Part shown: in pieces, positions 7,163-14,201 of the stretch
How positions within the stretch are numbered: the stretch's first letter is position 1
How the letters are laid out: each line of letters starts with the position of its first letter
DNA from: SLFT01 sp964493075
GTDB taxonomy: Bacteria > Hydrogenedentota > Hydrogenedentia > Hydrogenedentales > CAITNO01
NCBI GenBank assembly: GCA_964493075.1
Contig: CAZBNU010000085.1
Coordinates: 1-15,384, forward strand
Length of the DNA: 15,384 nt
Direction of reading: 5' to 3'
Notes under the pieces: generated by a model
Seen by the model: the letters and a program-made list of their open reading frames with translations, nothing else
Database searches by the model: none
What the model was told of the DNA's origin: nothing
Position numbers and translations under genes: made by a program

Positions 7163-7699
7163 TTATGCGCCGGATTTACTTTCCTTACGAAGTACATATT
7201 CGCCTTCATAGCGAATGCCTTTGCCCTTGTACGGTTCCACAGGACGCAGCTTCCGAATATCGGCGGCAACCTGCCCTACCTCCTGCTTACTAATCCCAGA
7301 AACATGAATCGTTTGCGTACCTTCTACTTCAAACGTAATGTTTTCACGAGGGGTCACAACCACAGGATGGCTGTAACCAACCTGCACGTTAAGGTTTTTG
7401 CCCTGTAACGAAGCACGATACCCGGTACCCTCAATAAGCAGCGTCTTGCGATACCCTTGACTCACGCCAACCACCATGTTGTTAACAAGGGCGCGTGTCA
7501 AACCGTGCAACGAACGGTGCTCAATTTTATCACTGGGCCGCGTTACAACAATGGCATCATTTTCAATGGCAATATTGATGTCAGGCGAAAAAGAGGCTGC
7601 AAGCGTCCCTTTCGGCCCCGTCACCTTCAGGTGGCTGCCATTGAGTTCACATTTAACGCCTGTGGGAATGTCCACCGGCAATTTTCCTATTCGTGACAC
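7163..7699 (-). CDS. rplF: 50S ribosomal protein L6
   Basis: L6 (uL6) lies at the base of the L7/L12 stalk near the sarcin-ricin loop. The 178-residue product has two tandem L6 folds. The first begins SRIGKLPVDIP and includes VTGPKGTL; the second starts around residue 82 (QGYRKTLLIEGTGYRA) and ends with the signature EPYKGKGIRYEGEYVLRKE. Length matches the family. The start is GTG at 7699 with AGGAGA 7 bases upstream. It lies between rpsH and rplR, the standard order. Confidence 0.98.
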   Translation of the reverse strand: MSRIGKLPVDIPTGVKCELNGSHLKVTGPKGTLAASFSPDINIAIENDAIVVTRPSDKIEHRSLHGLTRALVNNMVVGVSQGYRKTLLIEGTGYRASLQGKNLNVQVGYSHPVVVTPRENITFEVEGTQTIHVSGISKQEVGQVAADIRKLRPVEPYKGKGIRYEGEYVLRKESKSGA

Positions 7700-7747
7700 T
7701 GTATAGTCTCCTGCGAAACAGTTACATGGTTGTCGAACTTAACGACA

Positions 7748-8146
7748 TTACCATACTTCACACAACACTTCGCCGCCCAGTTTTTCCCGATAAGCACGCT
7801 TACCTGTCATCACGCCTTTCGAGGTGCTGACAATGGAAACGCCCAGACCGCTGCGTACCTGCCGCATCTCATTATGACGCACGTAAACGCGCAAACTGGG
7901 CTTGCTCACACGTTTGATGCCCTGAAGCACAGGCTGCCTATCGGACAAATACTTCAACGTAACGCGTATGATTCCCGGAACGGGCGTCTCAACAACCTGA
8001 AAGTCCTGGATATATCCCTGATCTTTCAGTACCTGGCATATCGCTGCCTTGACCGAGGAATTCGGTATATCTACCGTAACTTTTCCTGCCTGCAGCCCGT
8101 TGCGAACACGCGTCAGCATATCGGCAATTGGATCACTCATTGACAT
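7748..8146 (-). CDS. rpsH: 30S ribosomal protein S8
   Basis: S8 (uS8) binds 16S helix 21 and is a primary assembly protein; in E. coli it also represses the spc operon. The 132-residue product has the N-terminal domain SDPIADMLTRVRNG and the C-terminal signature SGLGVSIVSTSKGVMTGKRA followed by GGEVLCEVW. The ATG at 8146 is preferred to a second ATG at 8140, because AAGGA lies 11 bases before the first and 17 before the second. I saw no obvious S8-binding mimic near rplE, but did not fold the RNA. Confidence 0.97.
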   Translation of the reverse strand: MSMSDPIADMLTRVRNGLQAGKVTVDIPNSSVKAAICQVLKDQGYIQDFQVVETPVPGIIRVTLKYLSDRQPVLQGIKRVSKPSLRVYVRHNEMRQVRSGLGVSIVSTSKGVMTGKRAYREKLGGEVLCEVW

Positions 8147-8179
8147 AACGTCTATATTCCTTATTTGATACCGTTGCGC

Positions 8180-8485
8180 TTACCAACTGGACTTTGTTAC
8201 ACCCGGAATCTTTCCTTCGTGCGCCAAATCGCGCAGCGCAATACGCGACAAACCAAACTTCCTCAAATACCCACGAGGACGTCCCGAAAGATTGCACCGA
8301 TTGCGATGCCTCACAGGACTCGAATTGCGGGGCAGCTTTGCAAGCGTTCGACTCGCCGCCAACCGCTCCTCTATCGGGCGTTCCACATCCTTGACGATAG
8401 CCTTAAGCGCTTCCCGTTGGGCCTGGTACTTCACTACCATCCGCTGCTGGCGTTTCATCTTCTCAATTTTGCTTGTCTTGGCCAA
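8180..8485 (-). CDS. rpsN: 30S ribosomal protein S14, long zinc-free form
   Basis: S14 (uS14) is in the head of the 30S subunit beside S3 and S10. The frame extends to a GTG at 8518, but the family N-terminus MAKTSKIEKMKRQQ begins at TTG 8485, which has AAGG 9 bases upstream. This gives 101 residues, the E. coli length. The conserved end RNRCNLSGRPRGYLRKFGLSRIALRDLA is present. Only one cysteine (C64) occurs, so this is the C-minus form, not the 61-residue zinc-ribbon S14. It lies between rplE and rpsH, where rpsN is found in gammaproteobacteria but not in chlamydiae. Confidence 0.95.
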   Translation of the reverse strand: MAKTSKIEKMKRQQRMVVKYQAQREALKAIVKDVERPIEERLAASRTLAKLPRNSSPVRHRNRCNLSGRPRGYLRKFGLSRIALRDLAHEGKIPGVTKSSW

Positions 8486-8535
8486 TGCTATATACCTTAT
8501 GTTTGGCGCACAATACACGCCTGATTCAATAGTCC

Positions 8536-9081
8536 TCAGTTGGCAAAAGGCATCCCGAGCTTCCTAAGCAATGCTCTGCTCTCTTCATCCGAGTTCGCGT
8601 TCTTAATTACAAAGGTAATATTCATGCCGCGTACCCGCGTGACCTTATCAAGGTCGATTTCAGGAAAAATGGTCTGTTCCCGTACGCCAAGCGTATAGTT
8701 CCCAAATTTATCAAAACTCTTGGGGGACAATCCCCTGAAGTCCCTGATTCGGGGAATGGCAACATTGAACAGCCGGTCCACAAACTCCCACATATAATTG
8801 CCACGCAGCGTAACCATACATCCGATGTTAACGCCAGCACGCAATTTGAAGTTCGATATAGACTTGCGTGCCTTGCGAATCACCGGTTTTTGACCAGTAA
8901 TCAGGGCAAGCTCAGCCACCGCAGAATCCATAACCTTGGCATCCGCAGTCGCATCGCCAACACCCATGTTTACCACGATCTTCTCAAGTCGGGGTATCTG
9001 CATGACGTTTTCGTACTTGAATTCATCACGCAATTGCTGCATGACTTCGTTCTTATAAACATCTTGTAATCTTACGGCCAC
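8536..9081 (-). CDS. rplE: 50S ribosomal protein L5
   Basis: L5 (uL5) binds 5S rRNA and contacts P-site tRNA and S13 across the subunit interface. The chosen start is GTG at 9081 (MAVRLQDVYKNEVMQQL), because GGGAGA lies 7 bases upstream and the family starts at this point, giving 181 residues (E. coli 179). An in-frame ATG at 9108 lacks a ribosome site. Conserved blocks include MQIPRLEKIVVNMGVGDA, GQKPVIRKARKSISNFKLR, RDFRGLSPKSFDKFGNYTLG and EQTIFPEIDLDKV. Confidence 0.96.
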   Translation of the reverse strand: MAVRLQDVYKNEVMQQLRDEFKYENVMQIPRLEKIVVNMGVGDATADAKVMDSAVAELALITGQKPVIRKARKSISNFKLRAGVNIGCMVTLRGNYMWEFVDRLFNVAIPRIRDFRGLSPKSFDKFGNYTLGVREQTIFPEIDLDKVTRVRGMNITFVIKNANSDEESRALLRKLGMPFAN

Positions 9082-9158
9082 TTTACTTTCTCCCGGCACA
9101 ATCGCCATTTAACGGCGCTGCGCCAAACTCGCTGTGGGCTGCCTCAACCAGGCAAACA

Positions 9159-9470
9159 TTAATCCACAGTTTCACCTGTAATTTTCCAAACCCGTACACG
9201 ACTGCCATCACTTAACCGTTTCATCAGGATTTTCGACGGTTTCTTTTCCGACTCGCACCAAGGCATCACATTGGAAATGTGGATAGGCGCCTCGCGGGAG
9301 ATAATGCCGCCGGTCTGCGTTCCCCGTCCGGGTTTGGTATGATGCTTGTGCACATTAACACCCTCGACCAGGAGACGTTCCTTTTTCGGGAACACATCAA
9401 GAACACGTCCAATGCGTCCTTTATAGCGTCCTCTCGTTATCAGTACCGTATCTTTTTTTCTAATATACAT
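9159..9470 (-). CDS. rplX: 50S ribosomal protein L24
   Basis: L24 (uL24) starts large-subunit assembly and lies near the tunnel exit. The 103-residue product opens with a KOW motif at about residues 3-30 (IRKKDTVLITRGRYKGRIGRV). VEGVNVHKHHTKPGRGTQTGGI and EAPIHISNVMP follow, all typical of L24. ATG at 9470 has AAGG only about 4 bases upstream, a short spacing. It follows rplN by 13 bases; a 77-base spacer separates it from rplE. Confidence 0.97.
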   Translation of the reverse strand: MYIRKKDTVLITRGRYKGRIGRVLDVFPKKERLLVEGVNVHKHHTKPGRGTQTGGIISREAPIHISNVMPWCESEKKPSKILMKRLSDGSRVRVWKITGETVD

Positions 9471-9483
9471 GGGACCTTATTTC

Positions 9484-9852
9484 CTATAAAACTTCAGGGG
9501 CCAACGACATAATGCGCAAGAATCCACCTTCACGCAGCTCGCGAGGCACTGGGCCAAAAATACGCGTTCCACGCGGCTCTTTTTGCGGATTAATAATCAC
9601 CGCCGCATTTGAATCAAAACGAATGACCGTTCCGTCAGGACGCGGCGTATCATGCTTAACTCGCACAACAACAGCCTTTACCACATCGCCTTTTTTTATA
9701 GCGGCGTTGGGCAGCGCCTCGCGAACGCTCGCCGTCACAATATCACCAATGCCAGCGTAACGGCGCTTTGAACCACCCATGACCTGGATGACACGTATCT
9801 GCCGCGCACCCGAATTGTCCGCTACGTTCAGTTTCGAATAAATCTGAATCAT
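9484..9852 (-). CDS. rplN: 50S ribosomal protein L14
   Basis: L14 (uL14) sits on the subunit interface, forms a bridge to 16S rRNA and is the docking site for the silencing factor RsfS. The 122-residue length is exactly the family norm. Blocks seen are MIQIYSKLNVADNSGARQI, KKGDVVKAVVVRVKH, GTVIRFDSNAAVIIN and GTRIFGPVPRELREGGFLRIMSLAPEVL at the end. ATG at 9852 has AGGA about 10 bases upstream. It lies between rpsQ and rplX, the universal order. Confidence 0.98.
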   Translation of the reverse strand: MIQIYSKLNVADNSGARQIRVIQVMGGSKRRYAGIGDIVTASVREALPNAAIKKGDVVKAVVVRVKHDTPRPDGTVIRFDSNAAVIINPQKEPRGTRIFGPVPRELREGGFLRIMSLAPEVL

Positions 9853-9872
9853 ACTATCGGCTTCCTACAGCG

Positions 9873-10157
9873 CTATTCTGCGCGTTTAATGACTTCCACC
9901 AGCCGCCAACGTTTCGTTTTGCTCAGTGGTCTCGTCTCTCGAATCCTTACCAAATCACCCACCTGACACGTTTCGGTCTCGTCATGGGCTTTGAACTTCT
10001 TGGTTTGACGCAAGGCCTTTTTATAGAGTTTATGCTCTTTCAGACGACGCGCTGCGACGGTAATTGTCTTGCTCATGCTCGTGCTGATCACAATACCGAC
10101 ACGCTCTTTACGGTTGCCTTGTTGTACTTCTGGTTCCTGATTGACATCCATGCTCAT
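9873..10157 (-). CDS. rpsQ: 30S ribosomal protein S17
   Basis: S17 (uS17) is a primary-binding OB-fold protein of the 30S body. The 94-residue product has a short acidic N-terminus, then RKERVGIVISTSMSKTITV, a Lys-rich middle (RLKEHKLYKKALRQTKKFKAHDE) and the signature VGDLVRIRETRPLSKTKRW. ATG at 10157 overlaps the rpmC stop as TAATG, so translation is probably coupled to rpmC. A second ATG at 10151 is possible. Confidence 0.96.
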   Translation of the reverse strand: MSMDVNQEPEVQQGNRKERVGIVISTSMSKTITVAARRLKEHKLYKKALRQTKKFKAHDETETCQVGDLVRIRETRPLSKTKRWRLVEVIKRAE

Positions 10158-10369
10158 TATTCACTGGTCCCTTTCGCCGCGATAAGCTCGCGCTCCTTTA
10201 GGATGGTCTTAATCCGCGCGATATCTCTGCGCGCTTCGCGGGCACGCCGGCAGTTCTCCACAACACCGGTCGCCAGCTGCAGCCTGAAGTTTACAATATC
10301 GTCACGCTTATCAGCCAACAGCTTCATCAGCGCGTCGTTATTCATGTCTCGTATCTCTTTTGCTCTCAA
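10157..10369 (-). CDS. rpmC: 50S ribosomal protein L29
   Basis: L29 (uL29) is a two-helix hairpin at the tunnel exit, next to L23, and is part of the docking area for trigger factor and SRP. The 70-residue product (MRAKEIRDMNNDALMKLLAD, then FRLQLATGVVENCRRAREARRDIARIKT) matches the family. The start is TTG at 10369, which aligns with the family MKAKE start and has GGAG 10 bases upstream. Later in-frame ATGs would cut off the conserved start. Its stop overlaps the rpsQ ATG by one base. Confidence 0.95.
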   Translation of the reverse strand: MRAKEIRDMNNDALMKLLADKRDDIVNFRLQLATGVVENCRRAREARRDIARIKTILKERELIAAKGTSE

Positions 10370-10402
10370 CGTTCAATCGCTCCATTGTTGCGCTAAACCG
10401 CG

Positions 10403-10813
10403 TCAGCTCGTACGCGAAACAAATTTGGTTTTTATGGGTAACTTGAATCCGGCAAGACGTATGGCCTCACGGGCCAGCGGCTCCGCCACACCTTCAATTT
10501 CAAACAACACACGACCGGGCTTAATAACGGCAACCCACGCTTCCGGAGCGCCTTTGCCCTTGCCCATACGCACTTCCGCAGGCTTTTTGGTGATGGGCTT
10601 GTCGGGAAAAATCCTGATATATACTTTGCCGCCACGTTTAAGATGACGGGTGATAGCAACACGCGTGGCTTCAATTTGCCTGGCCGTAATCCAGCCATCC
10701 TGCATCGCCTTGATTCCGTACTCGCCAAAATCAAGCGAATAACCGCCCTTCGCGGCGCCGCTGCGACGGCCACGCTGCTGTTTACGGAATTTAACTCGCT
10801 TCGGCATCAACAT
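10403..10813 (-). CDS. rplP: 50S ribosomal protein L16
   Basis: L16 (uL16) organises the A-site tRNA and peptidyl transferase region and binds late in assembly. The 136-residue product starts MLMPKRVKFRKQQRGR and contains RVAITRHLKRGGKVYIRIFPDKPITKKP and RMGKGKGAPEAWVAVIKPGRVLFEIEG. R82 corresponds to E. coli R81, which is hydroxylated by RoxA (YcfD) there. ATG at 10813 has GGAGA about 10 bases upstream and keeps the conserved MLxPKR start, so it is preferred to the ATG at 10807. Confidence 0.97.
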   Translation of the reverse strand: MLMPKRVKFRKQQRGRRSGAAKGGYSLDFGEYGIKAMQDGWITARQIEATRVAITRHLKRGGKVYIRIFPDKPITKKPAEVRMGKGKGAPEAWVAVIKPGRVLFEIEGVAEPLAREAIRLAGFKLPIKTKFVSRTS

Positions 10814-10861
10814 AACTCTATAATCTCCGATTTGTACGCCTTGCTGCGCACGGGTTCAGTT

Positions 10862-11707
10862 TTAAGCGTCAAAAGCACCGGTTTGCTCGCCTTCGGGCCT
10901 GCCCGTAGAACGCTGACCGCGACCACCACGGCCACCGCCGCTACCACCACGGCCACCACGGCCACCACCGCCACCACGGCCACCCTGGCGATCGTCCTGA
11001 CGCGCGGGCCGGCCATCGGGCCTACGCATACTGGCATCTCCACCAACAGTTTCTACGCGCTCGCCAGGCATTACATCTCCAAGATAAATCCACACCTTCA
11101 CACCAATGGCGCCATAGGTAGTACGACTGGTGGCAGTACCGTAATCCACATTTGCACGAAGCGTATGAAGAGGCACACTGCCTTCACGCGACTGTTCCGC
11201 ACGAGCAATTTCAGCGCCGTTCAAACGTCCGGCCACACGTATACGAATACCCTTGGCACCCAGGCGCATGGTGCTCTGCATAGCCTTTTTCATGGCGCGA
11301 CGGAATGAAATGCGGCGCTCCAACTGCTGTGCAAGACGCTCTGCTACCAACTGTGCGCAAAGATCCGCTACCGCAACCTCGGCAATGTTCACCGCAACCT
11401 CGTGTCCGGTAAGCGCCTCAAGCTCCTGCCGAAGTTTTTCAACACGATCACCCTTCTGCCCAATGGCATAAGCAGGCTGTGGCGTGTAGATATGAACCTT
11501 TGTCTTACGACCAGCACGTTCTATATCCACCTTGGCAACTTCCGCTTTGGGATTGTCCGGATCGTTCTCAAGACGTTGCTTTACATACTTGCGAATCTGC
11601 AAATCTTTTTGCAGTAATTCCGCATAATCCTTGTCCGCGTACCAGATGGACGACCAGTTTTGTATGACGCCCAATCGGAAGCCGAAGGGATGTATCTTCT
11701 GACCCAT
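10862..11707 (-). CDS. rpsC: 30S ribosomal protein S3, with Arg/Gly-rich C-terminal tail
   Basis: S3 (uS3) lines the mRNA entry channel on the 30S head and takes part in helicase activity on mRNA. The 281-residue protein starts MGQKIHPFGFRLGVIQNWSS. It has a KH type II domain whose GxxG loop is IGQKGDRV (residues 82-89), and the C-terminal S3 domain with GRLNGAEIARAE and ANVDYGTATSRTTYGAIGVKVWI. The E. coli protein has 233 residues. Here a tail of about 57 residues (225-281) carries repeated RGG motifs at 243-264. ATG at 11707 has GAGGAGA 5 bases upstream. The order rplV-rpsC-rplP is universal. Confidence 0.97.
   Translation of the reverse strand: MGQKIHPFGFRLGVIQNWSSIWYADKDYAELLQKDLQIRKYVKQRLENDPDNPKAEVAKVDIERAGRKTKVHIYTPQPAYAIGQKGDRVEKLRQELEALTGHEVAVNIAEVAVADLCAQLVAERLAQQLERRISFRRAMKKAMQSTMRLGAKGIRIRVAGRLNGAEIARAEQSREGSVPLHTLRANVDYGTATSRTTYGAIGVKVWIYLGDVMPGERVETVGGDASMRRPDGRPARQDDRQGGRGGGGGRGGRGGSGGGRGGRGQRSTGRPEGEQTGAFDA
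10922..10986. repeat. imperfect 9-base repeat encoding the S3 Arg/Gly tail
   Basis: The plus strand shows runs of the unit CCACCACGG and near variants (GCCACCGCC, GCTACCACC) across this segment. On the coding strand they give Arg-Gly-Gly and Gly-Gly-Gly triplets of rpsC. The repeat is in frame, so gain or loss of units would change tail length without breaking the gene. Confidence 0.8.
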
Positions 11708-11718
11708 GCGATTCTCCT

Positions 11719-12066
11719 CTATTCCGTGATGGTCAGCGTTACATGGCTGCTGCGGTGACGAACCCGTCCGGCACGACCTCTCGACATCGGCTGATAGCGA
11801 TAGAATGTCCGGCCTTCATCCACCATAATAGTTTTAATAATAAATTCATCCGTGTCTATACGGCGCCGCACTTCTCGTGCATGCCATTCTGCATTGGCAA
11901 CCGCAGAATCCAATAGTTTGCACATCGGTTCGGCTGTCCGTTTTAATGTAAACTGCAGTATGTCACGCGCTTCAATCACACGCTTGCCGCGGATCATATC
12001 CGCCACAAGTCGCGCCTTCCGCGCTGACACGCGCAAATTACTCAATTTTGCCCGGGCTTCCAGCAT
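11719..12066 (-). CDS. rplV: 50S ribosomal protein L22
   Basis: L22 (uL22) spans the large subunit, and its beta-hairpin narrows the peptide tunnel with L4; changes there give macrolide resistance in other bacteria. The 115-residue product has the globular part (LSNLRVSARKARLVADMIRG, LLDSAVANAEWHA) and the hairpin region at about 92-108 (YQPMSRGRAGRVRHRSSHVT). Length is normal. ATG at 12066 has AGGAGA 7 bases upstream. Spacers to rpsS and rpsC are 14 and 11 bases. Confidence 0.97.
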   Translation of the reverse strand: MLEARAKLSNLRVSARKARLVADMIRGKRVIEARDILQFTLKRTAEPMCKLLDSAVANAEWHAREVRRRIDTDEFIIKTIMVDEGRTFYRYQPMSRGRAGRVRHRSSHVTLTITE

Positions 12067-12080
12067 TGCCTGGTCTCCTG

Positions 12081-12344
12081 TTACTTACCGCCTGCGTGGC
12101 CGCGGTATGTGCGTGTTGGGGCGAATTCGCCCAGTTTATGGCCAACCATATTTTCCGTAACAAACACCGGAATAAATGTCTTTCCGTTGTGTACGGCAAG
12201 AGTCAACCCAACCATATCGGGAATAATTGTGGAGCGTCGAGACCACGTCTTGATAACGCGCCTGTCGCGCTCGCGCTGTTGCTTCAGCACTTTCTGCAAC
12301 AGGTGGTCGTCAAGAAAATAGCCTTTTTTCAGCGAACGGGACAC
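12081..12344 (-). CDS. rpsS: 30S ribosomal protein S19
   Basis: S19 (uS19) is in the 30S head beside S13 and close to A-site tRNA. The 87-residue product reads MSRSLKKGYFLDDHL, IKTWSRRSTIIPDMVGLTLAVHNGK and FVTENMVGHKLGEFAPTRTYRGH, all family signatures. The start is GTG at 12344 with AAGGAG 7 bases upstream. A 90-base spacer separates it from rplB; it holds only a weak imperfect hairpin. Confidence 0.97.
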   Translation of the reverse strand: MSRSLKKGYFLDDHLLQKVLKQQRERDRRVIKTWSRRSTIIPDMVGLTLAVHNGKTFIPVFVTENMVGHKLGEFAPTRTYRGHAGGK

Positions 12345-12434
12345 CTGTTTTCTCCTTTATCTGTTATGCCCGTAAACGGCTTCTAACCACAAAGTCGGCA
12401 CCTTTGGAACCAACTAACCTATCCGGCGCCTACA

Positions 12435-13262
12435 CTAAGCGTTACGCCGCCTGATAATAAATTTACTCGATACTTTTTTCTTATTTCGCGTCTTGTACCC
12501 TTTGGTGGGAACACCCCAGGGCGTCACAGGATGACCGCCGCCAGAGGAACGCCCTTCACCACCACCATGCGGATGGTCAACCGGGTTCATGACAACACCG
12601 CGCACTTTCGGACGACGACCCAGCCACCTGGAGCGACCAGCCTTGCCCAATGTAATATTGCTGTGTTCTTCATTACCAACGGTGCCAAACGTGGCTTTAC
12701 ATTCGCTCATAATACGCCGCATCTCACCCGACGGCAGACGCAACACAACGAATTTGCCTTCTTTAGCAAGCAACTGGCAACGGTTGCCAGCGGCACGCGC
12801 AATCTGTCCACCCTTACCGGGAGTAAGCTCCACGTTATAAACCACACTACCCAAAGGCATGTTGCCAAGAGGCATCGTATTGCCCACTTCAAGCTCAGCC
12901 CCTTTGCCACTCATGACAGTCTGACCAACCTTCAAGGAGTTCGGCGCAATAATGTACCGTTTCTCTCCATCGGCGTAAACTACCAGAGCAATGTTGGCCG
13001 TCCGGTTTGGATCGTATTCAATAGCAGTTACTTTACCGGGAATACCGTCTTTTTCGCGCCTGAAATCAACAACACGGTACATGCGCTTGGCGCCGCCGCC
13101 TCGTCTACGCATTGTAATGCGACCGTGATTATTGCGTCCGCTAATCCGCTTCTTGGGACGCAGCAGTTTCTTTTCAGGCTTCTTGTCTGTCAGTTCTGAA
13201 AAGTCAGCCACCGTCATGGTGCGGCGCGATGGGGTATATGGTTTAAATCTCTTGAGAGGCAT
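12435..13262 (-). CDS. rplB: 50S ribosomal protein L2
   Basis: L2 (uL2) is needed for subunit joining and peptidyl transferase activity. The 275-residue protein has the RNA-binding domain with GRNNHGRITMRRRGGGAKR at 42-60, a KOW/SH3-like part (VVYNVELTPGKGGQIARAAG) and the signature NPVDHPHGGGEGRSSGGGHP at 226-245. H230 aligns with E. coli H229, implicated in peptide bond formation. Length is normal. ATG at 13262 has GGAG upstream, and the gap to rplW is 14 bases. Confidence 0.98.
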   Translation of the reverse strand: MPLKRFKPYTPSRRTMTVADFSELTDKKPEKKLLRPKKRISGRNNHGRITMRRRGGGAKRMYRVVDFRREKDGIPGKVTAIEYDPNRTANIALVVYADGEKRYIIAPNSLKVGQTVMSGKGAELEVGNTMPLGNMPLGSVVYNVELTPGKGGQIARAAGNRCQLLAKEGKFVVLRLPSGEMRRIMSECKATFGTVGNEEHSNITLGKAGRSRWLGRRPKVRGVVMNPVDHPHGGGEGRSSGGGHPVTPWGVPTKGYKTRNKKKVSSKFIIRRRNA

Positions 13263-13276
13263 TCTCTTATTCTCCG

Positions 13277-13573
13277 TCAGATAAGTTCTATTGCATCGCC
13301 TTTGCGCAACGTTACAATCGCCTTTTTCCAGTGGGCTCGCCTTCCAGTAGAACGCGTTGCGAGCTGCCGACGTGTTTTCCCACGGTAATTCATGGTATTC
13401 ACCGACACCACTTTTACTTCTTCCTTGCGGAACATTTCCTCGATAGCTTCTTTAATCTGGCGCTTGTTCGCTTTAGGGTTAACCCGAAACACGTAATGGT
13501 TCCCGTTTTCTCGCAATATTTGCGATTCCTCTGTCACGATAGGCCGATCAATTATTTTATGATATTCAAGCAT
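13277..13573 (-). CDS. rplW: 50S ribosomal protein L23
   Basis: L23 (uL23) surrounds the tunnel exit and is the docking point of trigger factor and SRP. The 98-residue product contains IIDRPIVTEESQ, YVFRVNPKANKRQIKEAIEEMF and VNTMNYRGKTRR, standard for the family. The ATG at 13573 overlaps the rplD stop as TAATG. An AGGAG lies inside the end of rplD about 11 bases upstream, so translational coupling with rplD is likely. Confidence 0.97.
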   Translation of the reverse strand: MLEYHKIIDRPIVTEESQILRENGNHYVFRVNPKANKRQIKEAIEEMFRKEEVKVVSVNTMNYRGKTRRQLATRSTGRRAHWKKAIVTLRKGDAIELI

Positions 13574-14199
13574 TATGTCAAGCGCTCCTCAAGTTTGCAA
13601 ACTGCTTCTTTTTGGAGTATCACATGGCTTGCACGGATAACATCCAGGGCGTTAACCTCGGCAGCGGTGCGCACATTCACATTGGGGAGATTTCGTGAGG
13701 ACAACAGCACGTTCTTCTCATTGGAAGCCGTCACCAGCAATGTACGCCTTCTTTCAGGAACAGCATTATCCAACATCTGCGCAACCGCCTTTGTTTTCGG
13801 TTGTTCAAATACCATGCCTTCCATCACACAAAGACGCTCATTACGATTCCGGTCGCTCAACAGGCCACACAATGCCTTGCGCTTCATGGAAACCGTCAAG
13901 TTCTGCCGATAACTGCGAGGCGTAGGTCCGAAAACCGTGCCACCGCCTTTTAACACTGGCTCACGGGAACTACCGCGCCGAGCGCGACCCGTCCCTTTTT
14001 GACGGAACGGCTTTTTGCCGCCACCGGAAACTTCCGCACGCTCCTTGGTATCATGGTTGCCCTGGCGCAATGCCGCCATCAGGCCCAGGATAACATCATG
14101 AATCAAGGTTTCACTCGTGACCGTGTCAAACACCGCGGCGTTTGCCTCAACAGTGCTTTGTTCGGCACCTTGCATATTTATTGTTTTGAGGGCTACCAT
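13573..14199 (-). CDS. rplD: 50S ribosomal protein L4
   Basis: L4 (uL4) has an extended loop lining the peptide tunnel. In E. coli it also represses its own S10 operon through the rpsJ leader and binds RNase E. The 208-residue product carries the loop at about 52-98 (GGGKKPFRQKGTGRARRGSS and TVFGPTPRSY) and the globular domain ending in HVILQKEAVCKLEERL. The N-terminal part is somewhat divergent (NMQGAEQSTVEANAAVFD). ATG at 14199 has GGGAG about 10 bases upstream, and only 2 bases separate it from rplC. Confidence 0.97.
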   Translation of the reverse strand: MVALKTINMQGAEQSTVEANAAVFDTVTSETLIHDVILGLMAALRQGNHDTKERAEVSGGGKKPFRQKGTGRARRGSSREPVLKGGGTVFGPTPRSYRQNLTVSMKRKALCGLLSDRNRNERLCVMEGMVFEQPKTKAVAQMLDNAVPERRRTLLVTASNEKNVLLSSRNLPNVNVRTAAEVNALDVIRASHVILQKEAVCKLEERLT

Positions 14200-14201
14200 G
14201 A

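Noticed and set aside
10922..10986. Short GC-rich repeats considered as a CRISPR-like or mobile repeat.
   Set aside because: Units are 9 bases, have no spacers and are in frame within rpsC; they are coding repeats.
10643..11308. A 221-codon plus-strand frame rich in Thr and Ala repeats, antisense to rpsC and rplP.
   Set aside because: The repeats are the complement of the Gly/Arg codons of the S3 tail, and both genes opposite are certain.
12345..12434. Imperfect hairpin (GGTTCC-AAA-GGTGCC) in the rplB-rpsS spacer, considered as an attenuator.
   Set aside because: One mismatch and a G-U pair in six, a 3-base loop and no U-tract; too weak to call.
12531..13199. A 222-codon plus-strand frame opposite rplB.
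   Set aside because: No plausible domain or ribosome site, and it lies wholly within the conserved L2 gene.
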